Part shown: one piece after another, positions 1-5,076 of the stretch
Numbering within the stretch: position 1 is the stretch's first letter
Layout of the letters: each line of letters begins with the position of its first letter
From: an uncultured Clostridia bacterium
GTDB taxonomy: Bacteria; Bacillota; Clostridia; Christensenellales; Aristaeellaceae
Direction: 5' to 3'
Length of the DNA stretch: 5,082 nt
NCBI GenBank assembly: GCA_934647145.1
Contig: CAKUFB010000204.1
Location: forward strand, 1-5,082
Translations under genes and position numbers: made by a program
Notes under the pieces: model-generated
Databases searched by the model: none
What the model saw: the letters and a program-made list of their open reading frames with translations, nothing else
What the model was told of the DNA's origin: nothing

Positions 1-783
1 GCCTACTACTTCAAGGCCTACGCCGACTGCGTGGCCGCGGGCTATATAAAAGAAGGCGAGAAGCTCAACTTCTCCGTGCCGACCGGCAACTTCGGCGACA
101 TCCTGGCCGGATACCTGGCCAAGAAGGCCGGACTGCCCGTGGGCACGCTGATCTGCGCCAGCAACGTCAACCGCGTGCTGACCGACTTCTGGGAGAGCGG
201 CGTGTACGACCGCAACCGCGCCTTCGAAAAGAGCATTTCGCCCTCGATGGACATCCTGATTTCCAGCAACCTGGAGCGGCTGATCTACCTGATGTGCGGC
301 GAGGATACGGAAAGGGTCGCCGGGTGGATGAAGTCGCTGAGCGAGAACGGCCGCTACGAGGTGGGCGAGGAGATGAAGGCGCGCCTTCACGAGGAGTTTT
401 TCGCCGCCTGCGCCACCGACGAGGAGACCATGCGCGCGATTGCCGAGGCCTGGCGCGAGAATAGATACCTGATCGACCCGCACACCGCCGTCGCCTGGAA
501 GGCCATGCGCGACTTCGAGCGGGCGCGTCCGGGCGCGGGAAAGACCGTGGTGCTGTCCACCGCCTCGCCGTACAAGTTCCCGGAGAGCGTGCTCCGCGCG
601 CTGGGCGAGGAAGCGAAGGGCGACTCGTTCGAGCTGATCGACCGGCTGCGGGCGCTCACGAACGCGCCGCTGCCCGCGGGCCTTGCCGGCCTGCGCGAGA
701 AGGCGGAGAGGCACACCGACGTGATCGACAGGGACGACATGGCGCGCTACGTCCTTGAGAAGGCGAGGAAGGCCGTATGGTGA
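1..783 (+). CDS. thrC: Threonine synthase, C-terminal part (5' end outside window)
   Basis: PLP-dependent cytosolic enzyme that converts O-phospho-L-homoserine to L-threonine, the last step of threonine synthesis. The frame is open from base 1, so about 260 C-terminal residues are visible, against roughly 450-500 in full-length family members. Family signatures seen: AYYFKAYAD at the edge, the phosphate-binding stretch FSVPTGNFGDI (visible residues 24-34), ASNVNRVL, DPHTAVA (about 159-165) and STASPYKFPESV (about 186-197). The PLP-binding lysine lies in the missing N-terminal half. A GTG at base 31 is an internal valine codon, not a start, because recognisable thrC sequence lies before it. 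The stop TGA (781-783) overlaps the thrB start, so the two are very likely translationally coupled in one operon, as in the hom-thrC-thrB order of many Bacillota. Family assignment is firm. Confidence 0.95.
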   Translation, partial: AYYFKAYADCVAAGYIKEGEKLNFSVPTGNFGDILAGYLAKKAGLPVGTLICASNVNRVLTDFWESGVYDRNRAFEKSISPSMDILISSNLERLIYLMCGEDTERVAGWMKSLSENGRYEVGEEMKARLHEEFFAACATDEETMRAIAEAWRENRYLIDPHTAVAWKAMRDFERARPGAGKTVVLSTASPYKFPESVLRALGEEAKGDSFELIDRLRALTNAPLPAGLAGLREKAERHTDVIDRDDMARYVLEKARKAVW

Positions 784-1649
784 GGATTCAGGCCCCGGCG
801 ACCACCGCCAACCTGGGCGCGGGCTTTGACTGCCTGGGCTGCGCGCTGTCGCTGTACAACACCTATGAAATAGAGGAAATCGCGCAGGGGTATGAGATCA
901 CCGGCTGCGACGCGGCCTACGCGAACGAAAACAACCTGGTCGCGCGCGCCTATCGCGAGGCCATGCGGCGCATGAACCTGCCCGTGCGCGGGCTGCGGGT
1001 GAACATTCAGGCGAGCATTCCGCTGGCGCGCGGCCTGGGCAGCAGCGCGGCCTGCATCGCGGCGGGCGTACTGGGCGCGTCGCTCCTGCACGGCGGGCGC
1101 ATGGACGAGCAGGCGCTCCTGGACGCGGCCACCGCCATCGAGGGACATCCGGACAATGTCGCGCCCTGCCTGCTGGGCGGCCTGACCGCCTCGATGATGG
1201 AGGGCGGCGAGGCGTTTTCCGTGCGCTACGCGCCGCACGAGTCGATCCGGTTCTGCGCGCTGATTCCCGACTTCGAGCTGTCCACCGAAAAGGCGCGCGG
1301 CGTGCTGCCCGAGCAGGTGCCCTTTCGAGACGCGGTATACAACCTGTCGCGCACGGCGGTTTTTGCCCGCGCGATGGAGCTGGGCGACGCGCGACTGATC
1401 GCCGCCGCGCTCTCCGATCGCCTGCACCAGCCCTATCGCAAGCCGCTTTTCCGCGAGTACGACGCGGTGCGCGAGCGGGCGCTCTCGTCGGGCGCAATCG
1501 GCTTCTGCGTCAGCGGCGCCGGCCCGACGCTGCTCTGCCTGTACACGGACGAGGGATACCCCGCGCGCGTCGCGCAGGCGCTTGTCGGCCTGGAAAACCG
1601 CTGGCAGGCCATGCCGCTTTCCGTCAGCGGAGGAGCGCGCGCCATCTGA
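777..1649 (+). CDS. thrB: Homoserine kinase
   Basis: Phosphorylates L-homoserine with ATP to O-phosphohomoserine, the substrate of the threonine synthase encoded just upstream. The protein has 290 aa, normal for bacterial ThrB of the GHMP kinase superfamily. Motifs in order: N-terminal substrate-binding stretch APATTANLGAGFDCLG (residues 6-21), the ATP-binding GHMP loop PLARGLGSSAA (82-92), EGHPDNVAP (122-130), and the C-terminal glycine-rich GFCVSGAGPTLL (242-253). The chosen ATG at 777 overlaps the last codons of thrC (ATGGTGA), with GAGGA about 7 nt upstream as ribosome binding site; a GTG directly after it is a less likely alternative. No terminator with a U-tract is evident downstream, only GC-rich inverted repeats. 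Codon usage is strongly GC-rich, like thrC and unlike the recombinase region. Complete, no defect seen. Confidence 0.97.
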   Translation: MVRIQAPATTANLGAGFDCLGCALSLYNTYEIEEIAQGYEITGCDAAYANENNLVARAYREAMRRMNLPVRGLRVNIQASIPLARGLGSSAACIAAGVLGASLLHGGRMDEQALLDAATAIEGHPDNVAPCLLGGLTASMMEGGEAFSVRYAPHESIRFCALIPDFELSTEKARGVLPEQVPFRDAVYNLSRTAVFARAMELGDARLIAAALSDRLHQPYRKPLFREYDAVRERALSSGAIGFCVSGAGPTLLCLYTDEGYPARVAQALVGLENRWQAMPLSVSGGARAI

Positions 1650-1949
1650 GTAAACCACTGCGCTCCGGCTGCGCCGCGCGGCCGGGGCGTTCTGCGGCGC
1701 CTCGATTCGAGGAATTCGAAGCGCATGCTCCCGGCATTTTCCGGCGGAAGGGGAGGAGGAGAGCGCGATTCGGCGTCGAATCAGGGCTTGCGGCGCAGAC
1801 CCGGCAAAAAGCGCCCCAACAAGTCGCGTCAGGCTTTGCCGGCCCAACCGACGCGCTGCGGCTATGCCCGAGAAAGAGCGAGCATAGCGGCGGCAGCCAC
1901 GCGTGGAAAAGAAAATCGCGCGGAAATGGAAAAAAGTGAATTTTACCCC
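1650..1949. other. Non-coding spacer between thrB and the tRNA locus
   Basis: No credible gene on either strand; the open frames here have no family signature or good start. It holds several short perfect inverted repeats: GCGCCGC/GCGGCGC (1671-1677 with 1694-1700), GATTCG-GCGT-CGAATC (1767-1782) and GCTATGC/GCATAGC (1861-1867 with 1882-1888). None is followed by a T-run, so none is a convincing intrinsic terminator for thrB. The last arm pair ends about 60 bp before the -35 box of the promoter at 1950, which leaves room for a regulatory role, but this is only positional. Confidence 0.5.
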
Positions 1950-1978
1950 TTGACAGCTGCGCCGTCCTGTGTTAGAAT
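1950..1978 (+). promoter_or_regulatory. Strong sigma-A type promoter for the tRNA-Val unit
   Basis: A perfect -35 box TTGACA (1950-1955), a 17-bp spacer and a near-perfect -10 box TAGAAT (1973-1978). Transcription should start near 1984-1986, at a hairpin that would cap the RNA 5' end. No protein gene follows, so the promoter most likely drives the stable RNA unit that ends in tRNA-Val. I see no comparably good promoter between here and the tRNA. Confidence 0.85.
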
Positions 1979-1983
1979 ATATC

Positions 1984-2010
1984 TGTTGCTGCGGGAAACC
2001 CGATGCAACA
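1984..2010 (+). other. Predicted 5'-terminal hairpin of the tRNA-Val precursor
   Basis: TGTTGC (1984-1989) pairs with GCAACA (2005-2010) and CGGG (1992-1995) with CCCG (1999-2002) around an AAA loop. A symmetric 2x2 mismatch separates the two helices. It starts about 6 nt after the -10 box, so it would sit at the transcript's 5' end, a position typical of stabilising hairpins in structured RNAs. The first tRNA-like head begins 2 nt later. Confidence 0.5.
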
Positions 2011-2011
2011 A

Positions 2012-2074
2012 GGTCGCATGGCTCAGTTGGTAGAACCCACTGGTAGGTTCTCTCAACAGCCAAATGGAAGTTAA
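2012..2074 (+). repeat. tRNA-Val 5'-head repeat, copy 1
   Basis: Positions 2012-2034 are identical to the first 23 nt of the intact tRNA-Val at 2567, then the sequence departs from the tRNA. The next nine bases, ACCCACTGG, match the counterparts in the other truncated copies better than the tRNA. The unit is only 63 bp long and ends directly at copy 2. A second possible hairpin, AGAACC with GGTTCT, overlaps the head. There is no anticodon stem, T-arm or 3' acceptor strand, so it cannot mature into a tRNA. Confidence 0.85.
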
Positions 2075-2247
2075 GGTCGCATGGCTCAGTTGGTAGACCA
2101 TACTGGCTGATGTACATAACGACCAGCGCCCTCCCCGGATCGGCTTCCGGATCGACAAAATTTCGCGGTCTCCCTCATCTTCCTTCGGAAGAATCGGTCG
2201 ACCGCCCGGCAATGAAAATTGCCAATCGGTTCTCCCAATTCCATTAT
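2075..2247 (+). repeat. tRNA-Val 5'-head repeat, copy 2 with unique structured tail
   Basis: Positions 2075-2097 repeat the 23-nt tRNA head, followed by CCATACTGG. The 150-nt tail is unlike the other copies. It has its own potential folds: GGCAAT-GAAA-ATTGCC (2208-2223), TCTTCC-TTC-GGAAGA (2178-2192), and GCGGTC (2165-2170) pairing with GACCGC (2200-2205) around that hairpin. There is also a 10-bp palindrome CGGTCGACCG (2195-2204) and a tandem CCGGATCG near 2137-2157. No 3' tRNA half is present. Confidence 0.8.
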
Positions 2248-2406
2248 GGTCGCATGGCTCAGTTGGTAGAACCTACTGGTACTTTCTCCCGACGAACGGG
2301 CTATGAGTTACTTAAGTGTCCACCCCACTGGTAACCAAGACCGACATGGTGGAAACCGGAAAGAACCGAACGATTTCTGGTTGAAAGCAAACAACGTTCG
2401 GAATTA
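2248..2406 (+). repeat. 159-bp tandem unit A with tRNA-Val 5' head (copy 3)
   Basis: Starts with the 23-nt tRNA head (2248-2270) followed by ACCTACTGG, then a 127-nt tail shared with unit B. By eye it differs from unit B by five substitutions and one indel. Tail structure: TCCACC (2319-2324) with GGTGGA (2348-2353), AACCGGAAA (2354-2362) with TTTCTGGTT (2374-2382, one G-U), and CCGAACG (2366-2372) with CGTTCGG (2395-2401). The last two pairs cross, as in an H-type pseudoknot. Confidence 0.9.
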
Positions 2407-2566
2407 GGTCGCATGGCTCAGTTGGTAGAACCTACTGGTACTTTCTCCCGACGAACGAGTTATGAATTACTTAAGTGTCCACCCCACTGGTAACCAAGAC
2501 CGACATGGTGGAAACCAGAAAGAAACCGAACGATTTCTGGTTTAAAGCAAACAACGTTCGGAATTA
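2407..2566 (+). repeat. 160-bp tandem unit B with tRNA-Val 5' head (copy 4)
   Basis: Direct tandem copy of unit A that abuts the intact tRNA at 2567, so the next head in phase is the real tRNA. Crossing inverted repeats are kept: AAACCAGAAA (2512-2521) with TTTCTGGTTT (2534-2543), and CCGAACG (2526-2532) with CGTTCGG (2555-2561). The G-to-A change relative to unit A turns a G-U pair into A-U, and the helix gains one pair. Both units end in GAATTA immediately before the next head. Confidence 0.9.
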
Positions 2567-2642
2567 GGTCGCATGGCTCAGTTGGTAGAGCACATCGTTC
2601 ACATCGATGGGGTCACAGGTTCGAGTCCTGTTGCGACCACCA
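2567..2642 (+). tRNA. tRNA-Val (anticodon CAC)
   Basis: A full 76-nt cloverleaf with encoded CCA. The acceptor stem GGTCGCA (2567-2573) pairs perfectly with TGCGACC (2632-2638). The D-stem is GCTC/GAGC, the anticodon stem CATCG/CGATG has loop TTCACAT with anticodon CAC at 2600-2602, and the T-stem ACAGG/CCTGT has loop TTCGAGT. The discriminator is A and CCA is at 2640-2642. The CAC anticodon reads the valine codon GUG, a common codon in the GC-rich genes nearby. It is preceded directly by unit B and has no obvious promoter of its own, so it is probably released by RNase P from the long transcript started at about 1984. A strong terminator follows 1 nt after the CCA. Confidence 0.97.
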
Positions 2643-2643
2643 C

Positions 2644-2684
2644 AAACCCTTGAAAACACTACGTTTTCGAGGGTTTTTCCTTTT
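2644..2684 (+). terminator. Rho-independent terminator of the tRNA-Val unit
   Basis: AAACCCTTGAAAAC (2644-2657) pairs with GTTTTCGAGGGTTT (2663-2676) over 14 bp with one G-T pair, around a five-base loop, followed by a T-rich run to 2684. It lies directly after the tRNA CCA end and closes the unit started at 1950. Confidence 0.93.
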
Positions 2685-2971
2685 CTCCGGAAACCGCTAT
2701 GTTCATTTTGGAGAGCCGAAAATTGACGAAATCCATCACTCCGGTCACATCGAAGGTCATCCGTTTTCCGAACGATGGATTTCTCTCCCCCGCTCGCAGG
2801 GGTGTTCAAAAATGCCTGTGTTCATCGTCGATGCTAACGGTGTGTCTGTCACTTGAGTGCACGTTGTCGGTGTGGCTTATGTGACAGGCACTTTGTTTTT
2901 CGAGGTGAACGATGGGCTGGAATCGGTGTGGCTTAAGGGCTGGATTATAGCATACCAAAGTGTCAGAAAGC
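2685..2971. other. Repeat-rich intergenic region between tRNA locus and recombinase
   Basis: I see no credible gene; the short open frames lack good starts and family signatures. The stretch holds a perfect 10-bp inverted repeat GAAATCCATC/GATGGATTTC (2728-2737 with 2774-2783), flanked outside by GGAGA/TCTCC (2710-2714 with 2784-2788). It also has a 13-bp direct repeat TCGGTGTGGCTTA (2867-2879 and 2923-2935), plus CTGTCAC/GTGACAG (2846-2852 with 2881-2887) and CACTTTG/CAAAGTG (2889-2895 with 2956-2962). This would be a natural place for the end of the mobile element and recombinase binding sites, but no att core can be named. Confidence 0.45.
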
Positions 2972-3005
2972 AAAAAAATTCCCACAAGGCTCGTCGCCCT
3001 GCGGG
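2972..3005 (-). terminator. Rho-independent terminator after the recombinase gene
   Basis: On the minus strand CCCGCAGGGC pairs over 10 bp (two G-U) with GCCTTGTGGG around loop GACGA, followed by AATTTTTTT. It begins about 17 nt after the recombinase stop codon and closes the minus-strand operon. Confidence 0.92.
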
Positions 3006-3021
3006 TGTGTGTGCTCTGCGC

Positions 3022-4596
3022 TTACGCCGCGATCCGCATGTACTGCTCCACGCTGATCCGGAACTTGATCTCAATCTCGTAGTCGTGCCCGATGTCGATG
3101 CGCTCCACCAGCCGGGCAATGATCATATGCTTTTCTTCAATGGTGGCATCGTCGAAGGTCTCCGCCCAGGAAAGCAGGTCGGTCACTTCCTGCACGGCGT
3201 TCTTCGCAGTGGCCTTCTCCGCTTCCATCTTGTCACGGGTTTCGTCCATCCGCTTCTGGGCGTGGGCCAACTTCTCCTTGTACTTGGGCATCATGGCGTT
3301 GATGATGCTGATATCCACCGTGTTTTCGCCCGTCAGGAATTTCATGGTCTGATCTTCCAGCGCCGTGATCTGCTTGTGGGCCTCGAAGAAATCCGCCTCG
3401 GCCTGACGGTAGGCAATCTCGTTCACCCCGGTGGTGCGCTCCTTGGCCTTCTCCAGCAGGGCCGCTTCAGGCTTGGACTTGATGGCGTTCAAAATCCTGC
3501 GCACCTCGTAGAGCACCGTCTCGTTGATGGTCTCGGCGTTGTAGGAGCTCTGCCCGTCGCAGGTCTCCCTGGCGTTGATCTTCCGGTAACAGCGGTAGCA
3601 TTCCCGCTCGTACACCCGCTCCGTGCCGTCCGCCAGCTTTCGCCGGGTGACGTTGTGGCTGTAGGCCAGGCGGGAGCCGCAGTCTGCGCAGTAGATGATG
3701 CCGGACAAAAGGCTGCGGGTGTCCGTCCTGACGGGCATGGTCATCTTATCCCCCAGACAGGTGGCCCGGCCCTTTACCGTCTGCTGGCACCGTTCGAACA
3801 TGGCTTCATCCACAATCTTCAAGTGGTCGAAGGGCTGAGACTGTGCTCCGTCCATGTGGTAAATCCCGATGTAGATGGGATTGTCGATCAGCGCCCGGAT
3901 GGAGGTGCCTCGCCACAGGCTCTTGCCGCGCTTGGTCTTGATGCCCTTATCGTTCAGGTAATTGGCCACCCGCACGGTGCCGTAGCCCTCGTCCGTGAGC
4001 AGGTGGAAAATCTCCCGTACCACGGCGGCCTCGTCCTCGTCAATCACCAAGTCCCTCACGGGCTGGTTTTTCTTGTTGGTGCGTCCCTGATGCTCCAGTT
4101 TGTAACCGTATGGTACGTAGCCGCCCCGGTACTGGCCGTCTTCCACCATCTGGATGTGCTTGGTCTTGACGCGGATGGAGGTCTTTTCGCTTTCCCCTGA
4201 CGCCTGCCAGAAGCGGATGTAATTCAGCAGCTTGTCCACGTGGTTGTCGAAACGCTGCTCGCCCTCGCGGGTAGACCAGACTTCGATGCCCTGCTGCACA
4301 AACCATTGTACCACAAAGGGCGTTTCATCCTCGCGCCTGCCCAGACGATCAAACATGAAAACCAGCAGCACGTCGAATTCCCTGTTGATGGCCTTCTTCT
4401 TGATTTCGATGATGGCATCGCGGGCGTTGGTGCTGATCTTGTATCCGGAGACCCCCTTTTCGGAAATCTCATCCACGATTTCCCAGTCGGGATGGGTGGC
4501 GGCGTATTCCCTGCAGGCGATTTTCTGCATGGGGATATCGTCATGATCCACCTGGCCCACCGTGGAAACGCGATAAAGGCATATCACTCTTTTCAT
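3022..4596 (-). CDS. Large serine recombinase (site-specific integrase/transposase type)
   Basis: Cuts and rejoins DNA at att-type sites through a phosphoserine link, moving an integrative element, prophage or transposon in or out. Domains (524 aa from the chosen start): resolvase catalytic domain, about 1-145, with YRVSTVGQ giving nucleophile Ser11 and the FDRLGR motif at 82-87; recombinase DNA-binding domain, about 160-265 (VPYGYKL to NPIYIGIY); zinc ribbon with Cys303, Cys306, Cys336 and Cys346; a charged coiled-coil-like stretch, about 375-475; and a C-terminal tail. Length fits TnpX/TndX-type Clostridia recombinases. The start ATG at 4596 was chosen because AGGGG lies 8 nt upstream; ATG 4602 or GTG 4605 would add 2-3 residues but sit too close to it. 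The HTH gene upstream ends at 4602, so the two are co-transcribed. All key residues are present, so it is probably active. GC content looks lower than in thrBC. Confidence 0.93.
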   Translation of the reverse strand: MKRVICLYRVSTVGQVDHDDIPMQKIACREYAATHPDWEIVDEISEKGVSGYKISTNARDAIIEIKKKAINREFDVLLVFMFDRLGRREDETPFVVQWFVQQGIEVWSTREGEQRFDNHVDKLLNYIRFWQASGESEKTSIRVKTKHIQMVEDGQYRGGYVPYGYKLEHQGRTNKKNQPVRDLVIDEDEAAVVREIFHLLTDEGYGTVRVANYLNDKGIKTKRGKSLWRGTSIRALIDNPIYIGIYHMDGAQSQPFDHLKIVDEAMFERCQQTVKGRATCLGDKMTMPVRTDTRSLLSGIIYCADCGSRLAYSHNVTRRKLADGTERVYERECYRCYRKINARETCDGQSSYNAETINETVLYEVRRILNAIKSKPEAALLEKAKERTTGVNEIAYRQAEADFFEAHKQITALEDQTMKFLTGENTVDISIINAMMPKYKEKLAHAQKRMDETRDKMEAEKATAKNAVQEVTDLLSWAETFDDATIEEKHMIIARLVERIDIGHDYEIEIKFRISVEQYMRIAA

Positions 4597-4601
4597 CTTC
4601 A

Positions 4602-4964
4602 TCACCCCTGTCTGTACCGGGAGCGCAGCAGCATTTCCATCACATCAGGGATGGCCTGCTCGTCCGCGCTCTCGGCAAATGTAACCTTGACTTTGAAAGC
4701 CCTCCGAGGAGCCGAAAAACCAGTGTTTTCAAGGATTCCCGGCTTGTCGGTGTCAGTAGTATTACCTCTGTTTTTCTGACTTAGCAAGTCAATTTCAGGG
4801 GTCTTTTCAGATTCTTTTTCGATTCCTCTCGTGCCGCCCAGACGGTTCCTGCGGCAGAAGGTTTTGACGGTGTTGACCGACAGATTCATTTCGCCCGCGA
4901 TGGCGTTATAGCTCTTGCCCTCGCTGCGCAGCACGATGATTTTCCGCTGCTCCAAATCAGTCAT
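4602..4964 (-). CDS. Small helix-turn-helix protein encoded upstream of the recombinase
   Basis: A 120-aa protein. Residues about 1-45 form an HTH resembling sigma-70 region 4 or LuxR-type folds: MTDLEQRKIIVLRSEGKSY, then NAIAGEMNLSVNTVKTF as likely turn and recognition helix, then CRRNRLGG. A polar, probably disordered linker follows (about 46-85), then a basic-to-acidic C-terminal segment with FKVKVTFAES and IPDVMEMLLRSRYRQG. The start ATG at 4964 has an excellent GGAGGA site 6 nt upstream. The frame is open further upstream through GTG 5000 to the window edge, but no better start is seen there. It ends 5 nt before the recombinase start. Small HTH proteins of this kind often precede serine recombinases in Clostridia. 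It may regulate the operon or act as a directionality or accessory factor, but this is inferred from position and fold. Confidence 0.8.
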   Translation of the reverse strand: MTDLEQRKIIVLRSEGKSYNAIAGEMNLSVNTVKTFCRRNRLGGTRGIEKESEKTPEIDLLSQKNRGNTTDTDKPGILENTGFSAPRRAFKVKVTFAESADEQAIPDVMEMLLRSRYRQG

Positions 4965-4980
4965 CTGACTTCCTCCAATC
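4965..4980 (-). promoter_or_regulatory. Ribosome binding site that fixes the HTH gene start
   Basis: Minus-strand GGAGGA followed by a 6-nt spacer to ATG 4964. This is the best Shine-Dalgarno match in the minus-strand operon, and it favours this start over the upstream in-frame GTG at 5000. Confidence 0.7.
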
Positions 4981-5040
4981 CGAAGGATGGTCTCCTTCAC
5001 CGCCTTACGGACAGTTGGAGAGCGGTTTTTCCGGTTTTCC

Positions 5041-5076
5041 CAAAAATAAAATGGGCCTTGCCCGAAAGCAAAGCCC
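5041..5076 (-). terminator. Terminator-like hairpin upstream of the HTH-recombinase operon
   Basis: On the minus strand GGGCTTTGC (5076-5068) pairs over 9 bp with GCAAGGCCC (5061-5053) around a six-base loop, then comes ATTTTATTTTT. It would end transcription of a minus-strand gene beyond the right edge. It could instead be an attenuator inside the operon, because no clear promoter is visible between it and the HTH gene. Confidence 0.7.

Larger units (their letters stand above)
1984..2566 (+). ncRNA. Putative structured leader/ncRNA built of tRNA-Val 5'-head repeats
   Basis: The roughly 580 nt between the promoter and the intact tRNA hold no convincing gene. Four copies of the first 23 nt of tRNA-Val begin at 2012, 2075, 2248 and 2407, each followed by non-tRNA sequence (40, 150, 136 and 137 nt). 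The tails are rich in inverted repeats that suggest folded RNA. One promoter upstream and one terminator after the tRNA imply a single primary transcript of about 700 nt. I do not recognise an RNA family. It could be a functional non-coding RNA, a processed tRNA leader, or the scar of repeated insertion or duplication at the tRNA gene. The repeats are directly visible; RNA function is inferred. Confidence 0.45.

Noticed and set aside
1671..1700. Terminator for thrB at GCGCCGC/GCGGCGC
   Set aside because: The 16-nt loop is GC-rich and no T-run follows on either strand.
747..2117. 456-codon open frame on the - strand
   Set aside because: It runs antisense through thrB and across the spacer, promoter and tRNA-head copies, with low-complexity Arg/Ala-rich translation and no motif.
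2110..2334. 74-codon + strand open frame ending in unit A
   Set aside because: No ribosome binding site, and it crosses the structured copy 2 tail and a tRNA head; the shorter mini-ORF inside is reported only as a weak possibility.
2012..2429. Four additional tRNA genes
   Set aside because: The heads lack an anticodon stem, T-arm and 3' acceptor strand; only 2567-2642 folds as a complete tRNA.
1984..2566. T-box riboswitch or tmRNA
   Set aside because: No antiterminator TGGN bulge, no downstream tRNA-ligase or amino-acid gene, and no tmRNA 3' tRNA-Ala half or tag frame.
2012..2589. CRISPR-like array
   Set aside because: The repeat is tRNA sequence, the gaps of 40-150 nt are irregular, two tails are near-identical, and no cas gene is visible.
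2857..4200. 447-codon open frame on the + strand
   Set aside because: It lies antisense to the serine recombinase, which has clear domains and catalytic residues; the + frame has no recognisable family and is a shadow of GC-rich codons.
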